Shown here: one piece after another, positions 1 to 8,492 of the stretch
Numbering within the stretch: position 1 is the first letter of the stretch
Layout: each line of letters begins with the position of its first letter
NCBI GenBank assembly: GCA_023393165.1
Contig: JAEWMJ010000041.1
Coordinates: forward strand, 1-64,000
DNA length: 64,000 bases
Reading direction: 5' to 3'
Source of the DNA: Bacillota bacterium
Lineage (GTDB): Bacteria; Bacillota; Clostridia; Christensenellales; Christensenellaceae
The notes under the pieces: generated by a model
What the model saw: the letters and a program-made list of their open reading frames with translations, nothing else
Databases searched by the model: none
What the model was told of the DNA's origin: nothing
Translations under genes and position numbers: made by a program

Positions 1-3000
1 CAACGCCTTCGGCTTCGCTCCACACCGCAAGCTGCACCTGGGAAACGCCGTCCGCGTCCGTTACATTGCCGACCGTCACCTTAAAGGATTTGCCATCGGA
101 TGAGGAAACTGCGCTGATCGATCCGGCAACAGGAATAGAAAGCCATTTTGCGTAAAGTGTTATATCCCTTGTAACTCTATCGGTTGAAAAACTCCAGGGA
201 GTCTTGCATCCGGAATCTTTGTACCAGCCGCTGAAGATATAGCCGGTTTTGGCGGGCGCAACCGGTGCGGTTATTGTGGTGCTGTAATTTGCGGTTATAT
301 CTGAAACTGTGGTTCCTCCCTGGCTGCTGAATGTGACGGTATATTGTTTTGGTGTCCATTTTGCGTATAGCGTGGTATTGCCGCTGACGGAATCTGTGGA
401 AAAATTCCATGCTGTTGTATACCTAAAATCCTTATACCACCCTGCAAAAGTATATCCGGGCCTGGCCGGGTCAGTGGGTGCGGAAATAGTACTGCCATAA
501 TTTGCGCTTATACTTGTTGTCGCCGGACTGCCAAGCTGGCTGTTGAATATGACTGTATATTGAATGACCGTCCATTTAGCGTATAGAGTAATATCACTTG
601 TAACTGTATCGGTTGTAAAGTTCCATAGATTTACACATTCAGGTTCCTTGTACCAACCGCCAAATGTATAGCCGGTTCTAGTTGGTGTATATCCGGTAAT
701 TTTACCTCCATAATTCGGAAAAGAGTATATGTTTGGGTTACTGCCATCTTGGCGATCGTAAGTTACTGTGCATTGTATGATCGTCCATTTTGCGTACAGT
801 GTAATATTGCTGGTAACTGTGCTCGTTGAAAAATTCCATATGTTATAACACCCGGATTCTTTGTACCATCCGCCAAAAGTATAGCCTGTTCTGGTTGGAT
901 TTGTGGGTGCGGTGATTGTACTTCCAGAATTTACAGTGATTGTGGATGTCGCCGGGCTGCCGCCCTGGCTGTTAAATATGACCGTACAGCCAAGGATCCA
1001 CTTTGCATAAAGTGTAATATCGTCTGTAACCGTATCTGCGAAGTTCCATTTTTGGGTAAATCCGCTGTCTTTATACCAGCCGTTGAATATATACCCTGTT
1101 CTGGTTGGTTCAGAGGGAGCCGTTGCCGCTGTATTATAAGGTATTGTGGTTGACGGCACCGCGCTGCCATTTTGGGAATCATAAGTTACGGTAACTGTTT
1201 GTGGCAGGGATGTTATTGCGCATGAGTCGGAAACGCCATCGGCATATGCAATTATAACCGCGTTTCCTTTGCCTGCCGCCGTCACTTTACCATTGCTGTC
1301 CACCGACGCCACGGATTCATTGCTGCTATACCACGTTACGCCTGGCTGTGTACTGTCTGTGGTTGCTGCGTTTATACCAAGTGTTTTTGTATCTCCTACT
1401 GTAAGCACTTCCTGGTGGCTGTTAAGCGTAATACTGGTGCCATGCAGGGGGGGCTGGTATTTGGCATAAAATGTTGTGTTGCCTGTGAATGTAAACGAAC
1501 TGCCTGCAGCATAATCTGTGCCCTGTCCGTTCGCTTGTGTATTCCAGCAAATAAAGTCGCTGCCTATTTTTAAATTGCTTCCGTCTGGAACGTTAATTGA
1601 TGTATCTTTATATTGCATTATGGAAGCAGGTACAGATCCTGCACCGCCGTTTGCATTAAAATCCAGATTGTACACACTGCCGGAGTTAAAATAAACATAT
1701 ACCGGCGCTGTCCATGAATCCGGCAATTCCAAACCATAAACTGAATGATTTTTTATAGTGTTTGCCGTCTTTAACACATGCGTATTTGTGGTTGGCGTTA
1801 AAATGCTCCCGTTTTTAAGAAAAACCTGTGCGTCTCCGGATATGGAAACGCTGCCGCCGGAAGTATTTTGTAAATTGCCAATATCGTTTGGTAGGATATT
1901 GTATGAGGTGCCTACTGCTCCTCTTTGGGCATATACAGTTCCGCCTGTGATTGAAACCGTACCACAGGAATTTCCTCCTCCGATTCCGACACTATCTATA
2001 CCTCCAGTCGCTGAAATATTACCGCCGCTTATAGAAAGAGTACCTCCCAGTGCGTGATATCCGCTACCGATGCCTGCGCTGTGATATCCTCCGGTAGATA
2101 TGATCGTACCGCCCGCTATGGTAATATTGCCATAATTAATACTTTTAAAACCTGAATCATTATTTCCGCTGCCTATACCAGCTCCGCCATCACCGCCAGT
2201 TGCAGTGATTGATCCATCATAAATGTTTATATTGCCTCCGCCGCCTTTGTTTCCGCCACCAATACCTGCGCCACCCCAATCATAAGCATCGCATCCACCG
2301 GTCGCGGTGATATCGCCTCCATAGATATAAATCGTACCTCCCATGCCGCCGCCATCATTATTATACCCGCCGCCATTGGGTGCGCCGCCGCAGCCTCCTC
2401 CAATACCCGCGCCTTCATATGTACTTTTTGCAGCCACGGTTCCACCATATATAGTAATAGTTCCTCCATCGCCATATGTCCCGCCTCCAATACCGGCACC
2501 ATTACCGGTTGCAGTTACATTGCCGCTATGGATTGTTATTTTTTCACCATTTCCAAAATGTCCACCTCCAATACCAGCGGCTCCTCCAGTTGCTATCACA
2601 GTACTATTTGATATATCAATCGTACCACTGTTAGAATAATATCCTCCTCCAATACCAGCGCTAATTCCTCCGCTAATGGCATTTACAGAGCCTCCGGATA
2701 TTGTAATAATCCCACCATCCCCATTTTCACTATGGTAGTTACATCCACTTCCAATAGCTGCGGCATAATAACCGCCGGTTGCATACACCTCTCCGCCTGA
2801 AATGGTTATTTGCTTACCGTTTGACTCGTCTCCGCCGCCAATTCCAGCTCCATTGTATCCTCCGTTTGCTGTTACTTTTCCCCCAGATATTGTTATAATT
2901 CCGCCGTCCAGTTTATTGCTGGTGTTGGTATATCCATCCCCCTCACCGCTGCCGATACCTGCGCCATCATTTCCACCTGTTGCTGTAACAGTACCGTTAT

Positions 3001-5629
3001 TAATAACCACAATACCGCCAAAACCCCCGGAACCGCCGCCAATACCAGCTGCAAACCAGCCGCCTATTGCTGTTACAGTACCGTTGTTAATAACCACTTT
3101 ACCGCCAGTGCCCCCGGAACCACCGCCAAATCCAGCAGCATTAATGCCGCCTGCAGCCTGTAGCGTACCCCCGGATATGGTTATACTGCCAGCCTTGTTG
3201 CCTTTTCCGCCGCCTATACCTGCCCCGGAATCGCCTCCAATAGAATTTAAGGATCCTGTACCGGATATTTCAAGCGAAGTACCGTCTTCAACTTTAATAC
3301 CCGGCTGATTTTGCCCGCTTTTAAGACTTGTGCTTCCCTCTAAAACAAGTTGATTATTACTGCCGGAAAATGATAAGGCGCAATCATCCGCAAATGCCTG
3401 ATCGTCAATATCGATGTCTTGTAAAGTAAGTGTTACACCTGTTCCGCATACAACGTTTACTTGCTGTAAGGAAGCCCCCGCGGTGTTTTTCAACGTGACA
3501 TTCAAGCCCGGATTAATTGTTATCTGGGTACTTGTTAGTCCGCTTAAATCATACACGCCATTAGTCGTGATATTGTTATAAACCATATCATGTGACGGTA
3601 GAGGCAAACAAGAATACCCATTCCATGTAGGCGTGGTCCACCCTGTGGTACCCAAATAATAATGAATAACCAAATCGGAGTAAACATTTGAAAACATCGA
3701 TGTATTAAAGGCATTATTGTTACCATTAAACGTTATGCTCTGCAGGTAAGAAGTTCCAACATTATAGGATCCAAATGCAGCTTTACCTATAGATGTTACA
3801 CTAGCCGGAATTGTGATGGATGTTATTTGGGTTCCGTAAAAGCAATATTGTCCAATAGACGTCAGATTTTCAGGTAAGGTTACTGTCTGCAATTTGGAGC
3901 AAAGTTGAAAGAGTACATCTGGAAGGCTGGTTACACTGTTTGGTATGGTTACACTGTTTATCTTGTTATTCGCGGAAAAAGCCGCGAATCTCAAGGTTGT
4001 AACGCTGTTTGGAATTGTATAGGCGGCGTCCATTTTACCGCCCGGGTAAGCAACAAGCTCGCTTCCGCTCTTATTAAACAGTACCCCATCTATGGTGCTG
4101 AAAGAATTGCTGGATGCATCTACTGTTATGCCAGCCAATGCTGCGGTGCTCGAAAAAGTTCCGTCGCCTATTGTTGTTACACTGGCCGGAATAGACATGG
4201 AAGTAAGGGAACTACAGGCTGCAAAGCAAAAAGGCCCGATTGTTTTTAAATTACCGGGAAGTGTAATAGAAGATAAAGAATAACATCTTTCGAAACTATT
4301 GGTGCCGATATTAGTAACTGAGTTTGGAATGCTTATAGATTGAATATTGCTTGTTTGAAAAGCATAATCCCCAATGCTGGTAACAGTTTTCTCTTCAATT
4401 GTATCTGGTATTGTAACAGATGTAGCGCTTCCCATATAACCTGTAATTTCCACATCGGAACCGTTATTAATGAATTGATATGCAAAATCACTTGTATTGC
4501 TTGGATAGCATGCGTACCCTTGCCACGTTGGCGTCGTCCATCCAGTTGCACCGCTTTTGTAATACATCTTAAAATCAGACGAGACACTGCTAAAAATAGA
4601 CGGCTGAAATGTATCATAAGCATTTCCATCGAAATAGGCGATTTTCAACTGGGAACAACCAGAAAAGGCACCTGAACATATTGTAGTAACACTACCAGGT
4701 ATGGTAACCGAGGCAAGATTGGAACAATTATAAAAAGCATTATTATCTATTTTCGTCACACTATTAGGTATTGTAATGCTTGAGAATTTAGAATTAAAAA
4801 AAGCATTGCTATACATTGTCGATATGCCATTAGGAATTCTGTAACTGGTATTCGTATTGCCTTGCGGATATTTTCTCAGAATTGTTACATATTTATCGAA
4901 CAGCACGCCGTCCAGACTGCTGAAATTTGCATTACCGCTTGCAACAATAAACTCCGTAATGCCTGTACAAGCATCAAAGGCAGATTGCCCTATAAGATTG
5001 ACGCCTGCCGGAATCGTAACGGACGTAACCTGATTACCGGGGTCAAACCCTTCCCCGATGCTGGTCACCGGTTTTCCGCTGATCATATCCGGTATGATAA
5101 CTGTGGCAGTGCTGCCCGTATAACCGGTGATTTCAACCTCTGTACCGTTATTGATCAGTTGATAGGTAAAATCACCTTCTGCCGCCATTATCTCTAAACC
5201 ATTGGCGGACAGGTCTTCAGAAGCAGGCTGCAAACTTGGCTCTGTGCTTGGGCTTGGCACCATGCTGGGGCTCGGCTCCACTGAAGGTTCCGCTGAGGGT
5301 TCTATACTTGGCTGAACACTTGGCTCTGAGCTGGGACTTGCACTCGGCTCTGCAGACGGTTCTTCGCTCGGCTGGCTACTGGGCTCAGCACTAGGATCTG
5401 TACTGGGATCCGCGCTTGGAGATGTGCTTGGTTCTATGCTTGGCTCATCGCTTGGTTGTGCGGTTTCCCCGGCGTCAGACGCTCCGCTTGCCTCCGGACC
5501 TGCATTCTGTACTTCAGAAGTATTATAGGCGTTTATGTTTAAAGCTTTGCTTCCTGCCAGAGATTCACTTGGAAAACTAAATAAAAGTATAAAAAAAACA
5601 AGTAAGACTGAGACTATCTTTTTGGCCAT
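1..5629 (-). CDS. Giant modular surface protein (BspA-like LRR, Gly-rich repeats, List-Bact repeats, Ig-like, GBS Bsp-like), partial
   Basis: The frame is open from ATG 5629 to base 1 (1876 codons), so the C-terminus lies outside the window. GGAGG precedes the ATG at good spacing. Visible order: signal peptide (about 1-26, MAKKIVSVLLVFF start); Ser/Pro/Glu-rich linker (about 50-145); BspA-type leucine-rich repeats (about 147-677) with SVTIPNSVTSIG-like units; a Gly-rich region (about 677-1290) with about 14 copies of a motif like GAGIGGG between ITISGGTVTATGG-type strands, as in carbohydrate-binding repeat proteins; a Listeria-Bacteroides (InlB B-type) repeat (about 1313-1382); a Big_2 Ig-like domain (about 1387-1475); five more InlB-type repeats, each ending TLYAKW (about 1477-1826); then the start of a GBS Bsp-like repeat (VQLAVWSEAEGV). 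Exported adhesin or glycan-binding protein is inferred. No anchor motif can be seen because the end is missing. Confidence 0.9.
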   Translation of the reverse strand, partial: MAKKIVSVLLVFFILLFSFPSESLAGSKALNINAYNTSEVQNAGPEASGASDAGETAQPSDEPSIEPSTSPSADPSTDPSAEPSSQPSEEPSAEPSASPSSEPSVQPSIEPSAEPSVEPSPSMVPSPSTEPSLQPASEDLSANGLEIMAAEGDFTYQLINNGTEVEITGYTGSTATVIIPDMISGKPVTSIGEGFDPGNQVTSVTIPAGVNLIGQSAFDACTGITEFIVASGNANFSSLDGVLFDKYVTILRKYPQGNTNTSYRIPNGISTMYSNAFFNSKFSSITIPNSVTKIDNNAFYNCSNLASVTIPGSVTTICSGAFSGCSQLKIAYFDGNAYDTFQPSIFSSVSSDFKMYYKSGATGWTTPTWQGYACYPSNTSDFAYQFINNGSDVEITGYMGSATSVTIPDTIEEKTVTSIGDYAFQTSNIQSISIPNSVTNIGTNSFERCYSLSSITLPGNLKTIGPFCFAACSSLTSMSIPASVTTIGDGTFSSTAALAGITVDASSNSFSTIDGVLFNKSGSELVAYPGGKMDAAYTIPNSVTTLRFAAFSANNKINSVTIPNSVTSLPDVLFQLCSKLQTVTLPENLTSIGQYCFYGTQITSITIPASVTSIGKAAFGSYNVGTSYLQSITFNGNNNAFNTSMFSNVYSDLVIHYYLGTTGWTTPTWNGYSCLPLPSHDMVYNNITTNGVYDLSGLTSTQITINPGLNVTLKNTAGASLQQVNVVCGTGVTLTLQDIDIDDQAFADDCALSFSGSNNQLVLEGSTSLKSGQNQPGIKVEDGTSLEISGTGSLNSIGGDSGAGIGGGKGNKAGSITISGGTLQAAGGINAAGFGGGSGGTGGKVVINNGTVTAIGGWFAAGIGGGSGGFGGIVVINNGTVTATGGNDGAGIGSGEGDGYTNTSNKLDGGIITISGGKVTANGGYNGAGIGGGDESNGKQITISGGEVYATGGYYAAAIGSGCNYHSENGDGGIITISGGSVNAISGGISAGIGGGYYSNSGTIDISNSTVIATGGAAGIGGGHFGNGEKITIHSGNVTATGNGAGIGGGTYGDGGTITIYGGTVAAKSTYEGAGIGGGCGGAPNGGGYNNDGGGMGGTIYIYGGDITATGGCDAYDWGGAGIGGGNKGGGGNINIYDGSITATGGDGGAGIGSGNNDSGFKSINYGNITIAGGTIISTGGYHSAGIGSGYHALGGTLSISGGNISATGGIDSVGIGGGNSCGTVSITGGTVYAQRGAVGTSYNILPNDIGNLQNTSGGSVSISGDAQVFLKNGSILTPTTNTHVLKTANTIKNHSVYGLELPDSWTAPVYVYFNSGSVYNLDFNANGGAGSVPASIMQYKDTSINVPDGSNLKIGSDFICWNTQANGQGTDYAAGSSFTFTGNTTFYAKYQPPLHGTSITLNSHQEVLTVGDTKTLGINAATTDSTQPGVTWYSSNESVASVDSNGKVTAAGKGNAVIIAYADGVSDSCAITSLPQTVTVTYDSQNGSAVPSTTIPYNTAATAPSEPTRTGYIFNGWYKDSGFTQKWNFADTVTDDITLYAKWILGCTVIFNSQGGSPATSTITVNSGSTITAPTNPTRTGYTFGGWYKESGCYNIWNFSTSTVTSNITLYAKWTIIQCTVTYDRQDGSNPNIYSFPNYGGKITGYTPTRTGYTFGGWYKEPECVNLWNFTTDTVTSDITLYAKWTVIQYTVIFNSQLGSPATTSISANYGSTISAPTDPARPGYTFAGWYKDFRYTTAWNFSTDSVSGNTTLYAKWTPKQYTVTFSSQGGTTVSDITANYSTTITAPVAPAKTGYIFSGWYKDSGCKTPWSFSTDRVTRDITLYAKWLSIPVAGSISAVSSSDGKSFKVTVGNVTDADGVSQVQLAVWSEAEGV

Positions 5630-5666
5630 TTTATTTTCCTCCGTTGAAATACACATAACCAAAAAA

Positions 5667-5675
5667 ATTATATCA
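5667..5675 (-). promoter_or_regulatory. Extended -10 promoter of the giant surface protein gene
   Basis: Reading the minus strand, TGATATAAT is a perfect TGnTATAAT extended -10. It would start transcription near 5660, about 30 bases before ATG 5629. The -35 at 17-bp spacing (ATACAA) is poor, which is usual for extended -10 promoters. Confidence 0.55.
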
Positions 5676-5881
5676 ATAAATATTATATTTGTATATATTT
5701 GCTAAAATAATTTATTTTTTTACACCGCATTCTTACATTCTTTGCTGCCTTGAGTTTGCTTTGCTGAACCAATCTCTCAAGAAATTTATTGCATTAAATA
5801 TAAAATTTTTGTTACATTTGCATCCTTACTTGTTTAATTATGTTACTTATAGTATTATTATTTAAAAGGGAGTTGATTAAC

Positions 5882-6151
5882 ATGAATATCAGAGCAACAA
5901 TTGATTGTGAATGCGGTTCCATATTTTCGTATGATTTTCAAACCGTTTTTCCATTTGATTTTCAAACTGAATGCGAAGCGCCAAAATGTCCAAAGTGCAA
6001 AAAGCAAATGGATAAAACATCCTGGGAAGCGCTTCGAAGGATTATGACTAGATTCGCCGATTTTAATTATCATATTTACAAATGGTCATCCGAGAGAAAT
6101 GAACCTCGAATGCTCGTCCCATCGCTAACAATAAGCTGTCAAGAAGATTAG
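5882..6151 (+). CDS. Small hypothetical zinc-ribbon-like protein (89 aa)
   Basis: I do not recognise a named family. The protein has two cysteine pairs, DCECGS near residue 9 and CPKCKKQ near residue 36. Together they look like a four-Cys zinc knuckle. The rest is polar, with no signal peptide or membrane segment. The start is set at 5882 because GGGAG lies 9 bases upstream; an upstream in-frame ATG at 5840 would place this ribosome-binding site inside the gene. It stands alone, convergent with the tRNA operon. A cytosolic zinc-binding role is an inference from the cysteines only. Confidence 0.65.
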   Translation: MNIRATIDCECGSIFSYDFQTVFPFDFQTECEAPKCPKCKKQMDKTSWEALRRIMTRFADFNYHIYKWSSERNEPRMLVPSLTISCQED

Positions 6152-6261
6152 CTTTTACGGACAAATGCTTTTAGTTTAGCCGTGTATACAAGGATATTCA
6201 GACATAAATTCAATCAATTTTTTATTTAAAGTACGTTTAATCTCTATTTAATAAAAGCAAA

Positions 6262-6287
6262 AAAAAACCGCTATTAAGCGGTTTTTT
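6262..6287. terminator. Bidirectional intrinsic terminator between the zinc-ribbon gene and the tRNA operon
   Basis: ACCGCT and AGCGGT pair around an ATTA loop, with an A-run on one side and a T-run on the other. It can therefore stop both the plus-strand small gene and the minus-strand tRNA operon. Confidence 0.8.
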
Positions 6288-6288
6288 A

Positions 6289-6364
6289 TGGTACGCCATC
6301 GGGGACTCGAACCCCGGACACCCTGATTAAGAGTCAGGTGCTCTACCAACTGAGCTAATAGCGC
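6289..6364 (-). tRNA. tRNA-Lys (anticodon CTT)
   Basis: The minus strand folds as a 76-nt cloverleaf with encoded CCA. The D-arm GCTCAGTTGGTAGAGC and T-loop TTCGAGT are standard. The anticodon stem CCTGA/TCAGG encloses loop CTCTTAA, giving anticodon CTT (Lys, codon AAG). The acceptor stem has two G-U pairs. It is the last gene of the tRNA operon. Confidence 0.95.
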
Positions 6365-6369
6365 ATACA

Positions 6370-6443
6370 TGGAGCGGGTGATGGGAATCGAACCCACGTA
6401 GTCGGCTTGGGAAGCCGATACTCTGCCATTGAGCTACACCCGC
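6370..6443 (-). tRNA. tRNA-Gly (anticodon CCC)
   Basis: 74-nt cloverleaf with encoded CCA. Acceptor GCGGGTG pairs with CACCCGC, and the T-loop is TTCGATT. Anticodon loop TTCCCAA lies between TCGGC and GCCGA, giving CCC. It differs from the neighbouring tRNA-Gly(TCC) at very few positions, so the two look like a tandem duplication with an anticodon change. Confidence 0.95.
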
Positions 6444-6487
6444 AAAAGCCTAAAGGACTTTTGGCCTTCAATGACGGATATTAAGTA

Positions 6488-6561
6488 TGGAGCGGGTGAT
6501 GGGAATCGAACCCACGTAGTCGGCTTGGAAGGCCGATACTCTACCATTGAGCTACACCCGC
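6488..6561 (-). tRNA. tRNA-Gly (anticodon TCC)
   Basis: 74-nt cloverleaf with encoded CCA and the same acceptor stem and T-arm as the CCC isoacceptor downstream. Anticodon loop CTTCCAA gives TCC (codons GGA/GGG). Confidence 0.95.
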
Positions 6562-6626
6562 ATCTTGGTGCCTAATGCCCTTTTGAAAGCCGAAACTTGA
6601 AATCAAGCTTCGGCTTTAAAGGTTTC

Positions 6627-6701
6627 TGGAGCGGAAGACGAGATTCGAACTCGCGACATTCGCCTTGGCAAGGCGACGCTCTACCACTGAGCCACTCCCG
6701 C
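6627..6701 (-). tRNA. tRNA-Gly (anticodon GCC)
   Basis: 75-nt cloverleaf with encoded CCA. Acceptor GCGGGAG pairs with CTTCCGC. Anticodon loop TTGCCAA lies between TCGCC and GGCGA, giving GCC (codons GGC/GGU). With the two genes downstream it completes the set of Gly anticodons. Confidence 0.95.
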
Positions 6702-6717
6702 ATATTGCTTACCTAAT

Positions 6718-6801
6718 TGGTGCGGGCGAAAGGACTTGAACCTTCACGTCGTAGACACTAGATCCTAAGTCTAGCGCGTCTGCCAATTCCGCCACGCCCG
6801 C
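6718..6801 (-). tRNA. tRNA-Leu (anticodon TAG)
   Basis: 84-nt class II tRNA with a long variable arm and encoded CCA. Anticodon stem CTAGA/TCTAG encloses loop CTTAGGA, giving TAG (Leu, CUN codons). It is the first gene of the operon, just below a perfect consensus promoter. Confidence 0.95.
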
Positions 6802-6825
6802 ATGCTTTTCCGTGACGCAAGAATT

Positions 6826-6854
6826 ATTATACTGATTTCTAATCCTGCTGTCAA
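6826..6854 (-). promoter_or_regulatory. Perfect sigma-A promoter of the tRNA operon
   Basis: On the minus strand TTGACA (6854-6849) is followed by exactly 17 bases and TATAAT (6831-6826). The start of transcription would be about 20 bases before tRNA-Leu. An exact consensus promoter fits a strongly expressed stable-RNA operon. Confidence 0.9.
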
Positions 6855-6910
6855 TATAAAACCTTTCCATTCTTAAGAATATTTCTTTAACTACCTGATC
6901 ATGCTTCTTC

Positions 6911-7924
6911 TTAACCGTCGTATCCGTTCGGATTGTTTTTCTGCCAGTTGTAGCTGTCCCGGCACATATCTTCCACAGTGCGTTTGGCGAACCATTTAAG
7001 ATCCTTGTTTGCTTTTGCAACATCCGCATAACAAACCGCAACGTCTCCGGGACGTCTTCCTGTTGTTTTATACGGTATGCGGATCCCGTTGACCTTTTCG
7101 AATATGTGCATAAGCTCAAGTACAGAAACGCCGTTCCCTGTACCCAGGTTATAGGTATGCACGCCGCTTTTATCAAGTATATCCAGCGTTTTAACATGGC
7201 CTTCTGCCAGGTCGCAGACATGGATATAATCGCGCACGCCGCTGCCGTCAGGGGTATCGTAATCGCTGCCAAAAACGCTCAGCTGGGGAAGCTTGCCGAA
7301 GGCAACCTGGGTGATATAGGGCATAAGATTATTCGGTATGCCGCTCGGGTCTTCTCCGATGATGCCGCTGGGATGAGCGCCGATCGGGTTGAAATACCGC
7401 AGAAGCGCTATGGCCCAGGAATGATCCGATGCATAGAGATCCTTTAAAATCTCCTCTATCATCAGTTTTGTGCGCCCATATGGGTTGGTTGCTCCGGTGG
7501 ACATATCCTCGCGCAGAGGCATGGAGTTCCCGGTTCCGTATACCGTTGCCGATGAACTGAATACCAGCTTCTTAACCCCCGCGTCTTTCATGCAGTTAAG
7601 AAGGCTGACCGTTCCGCCGATGTTGTTCCGGTAATAATCCAGAGGCAGGCTGCAGGACTCTCCTACCGCCTTTAAACCTGCAAAATGGATTACCGCTTCA
7701 ATATCGCTGTGAACCGCAAAAATGCCTGCCAGGTCTCTCCCATCGCAGATATCGGCGCAATAAAAATCGATCCTGGAGCCGGAAAGCTCCATAACCCGTT
7801 CAAGGGATTTTATATTGCTGTTTACAAGGTTGTCCACCACCACCACATCGTGGCCCTGCTCCAAAAGTGCCAGGCAGGTATGGCTTCCGATAAAGCCCGC
7901 GCCGCCCGTTACAAGTATTTTCAT
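6911..7924 (-). CDS. galE: UDP-glucose 4-epimerase
   Basis: 337 residues, the usual GalE length. It interconverts UDP-glucose and UDP-galactose (often also the N-acetyl forms) in the cytosol. The N-terminus MKILVTGGAGFIGSH is the GxxGxxG NAD-binding loop. SSSATVYG holds the catalytic Ser/Thr region and YGRTK is the catalytic YxxxK. RYFNPIGAHPSG and the C-terminal RRPGDVA stretch are typical of the family. It has its own promoter and stands next to surface-glycan genes, so it probably supplies UDP-galactose to them. Confidence 0.95.
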   Translation of the reverse strand: MKILVTGGAGFIGSHTCLALLEQGHDVVVVDNLVNSNIKSLERVMELSGSRIDFYCADICDGRDLAGIFAVHSDIEAVIHFAGLKAVGESCSLPLDYYRNNIGGTVSLLNCMKDAGVKKLVFSSSATVYGTGNSMPLREDMSTGATNPYGRTKLMIEEILKDLYASDHSWAIALLRYFNPIGAHPSGIIGEDPSGIPNNLMPYITQVAFGKLPQLSVFGSDYDTPDGSGVRDYIHVCDLAEGHVKTLDILDKSGVHTYNLGTGNGVSVLELMHIFEKVNGIRIPYKTTGRRPGDVAVCYADVAKANKDLKWFAKRTVEDMCRDSYNWQKNNPNGYDG

Positions 7925-7960
7925 TTTTTTATTTCCTTTTTAATTAATTATCACAGGTTT

Positions 7961-7989
7961 ATTATATCACAGGAAAATCCTGCCGGCAA
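7961..7989 (-). promoter_or_regulatory. galE promoter
   Basis: Minus-strand TTGCCG (-35, 7989-7984), a 17-bp spacer and TATAAT (7966-7961), with TGA before the -10 forming an extended -10. The -35 lies in an 18-base imperfect palindrome (CCGG, A-run, T-run, CCGG) at 7983-8000 that could be an operator. Confidence 0.75.
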
Positions 7990-8107
7990 AATTTTACCGG
8001 AATCTATTTATGCGGCAGATGCATCCCCTACCCACCCGCCGCGCAATGCTGCCCCGTATTCTTTCCGGATAGTCAAAAATAGTCTTTTGCAAAAAGCACT
8101 ACGGCGG

Positions 8108-8287
8108 CTACAAGCCGGTCCTGTTTGTCGGATTGTTTATTATTCCAAATCCTACCAGAACTGGAAGCAATACATTCAGAAAACCGTTCACCTGCTCGCT
8201 GATATCCATTCCCGCAAACTCTTTGACCAAAAATACGATGAGCGCGGCGATGGAAAGCCATAATGCCCAGCTTTTTAATCGGCTCAT
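8108..8287 (-). CDS. Small holin-like membrane protein (59 aa)
   Basis: The frame MSRLKSWALWLSIAALIVF... ends ...VGFGIINNPTNRTGL, with GGAGG six bases before the ATG. One hydrophobic helix (about 8-22), an amphipathic stretch and a second helix (about 36-50) are followed by the IxNNPTxxTG ending typical of small phage holins in Firmicutes. Phage holins permeabilise the membrane to let endolysin out. No other phage gene is nearby. The nearest wall hydrolase is the amidase at 10817. This could be a domesticated holin, a prophage remnant, or an export helper for a wall hydrolase. Confidence 0.75.
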   Translation of the reverse strand: MSRLKSWALWLSIAALIVFLVKEFAGMDISEQVNGFLNVLLPVLVGFGIINNPTNRTGL

Positions 8288-8394
8288 TCAATCCCTCCAA
8301 ATCATTTTATTTAAGTTCCGATTGATTTACCGGGAATCACTCACCTCTTTTCTCTTTTATAGGATTCTATCTCATATTTACGTTAAGAAAAAAT

Positions 8395-8426
8395 AAAAAT
8401 GCCAGTACAATTTTACCGGCATTTTG
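8395..8426 (-). terminator. Terminator of the glycosyltransferase-GerMN operon
   Basis: AAAATGCC and GGCATTTT arms with inner GTA/TAC pairing form a hairpin followed, on the minus strand, by an A/T-rich tail. It lies about 70 bases after the lipoprotein stop codon. Confidence 0.7.
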
Positions 8427-8492
8427 AAAATAGTCAATTAAAATTCTATTATAGTCTATTTTATAGTCTATTTTATAAATTCCTTGGATCCT

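Noticed and set aside
1758..3308. Pro-rich plus-strand frames in the first 5.6 kb
   Set aside because: They are antisense to the Gly-rich repeats of the giant surface protein; Gly codons read backwards give Pro. The minus frame is open across the whole stretch and has a signal peptide.
1760..3600. Regular repeats that might suggest a CRISPR array
   Set aside because: The repeats are protein-level, uneven at the DNA level, and inside one open frame. No spacers or cas genes are seen.
7685..8396. Alternative frames over the holin-like gene and galE start
   Set aside because: They lack ribosome-binding sites and family patterns. The 59-codon frame has GGAGG and a recognisable holin ending.
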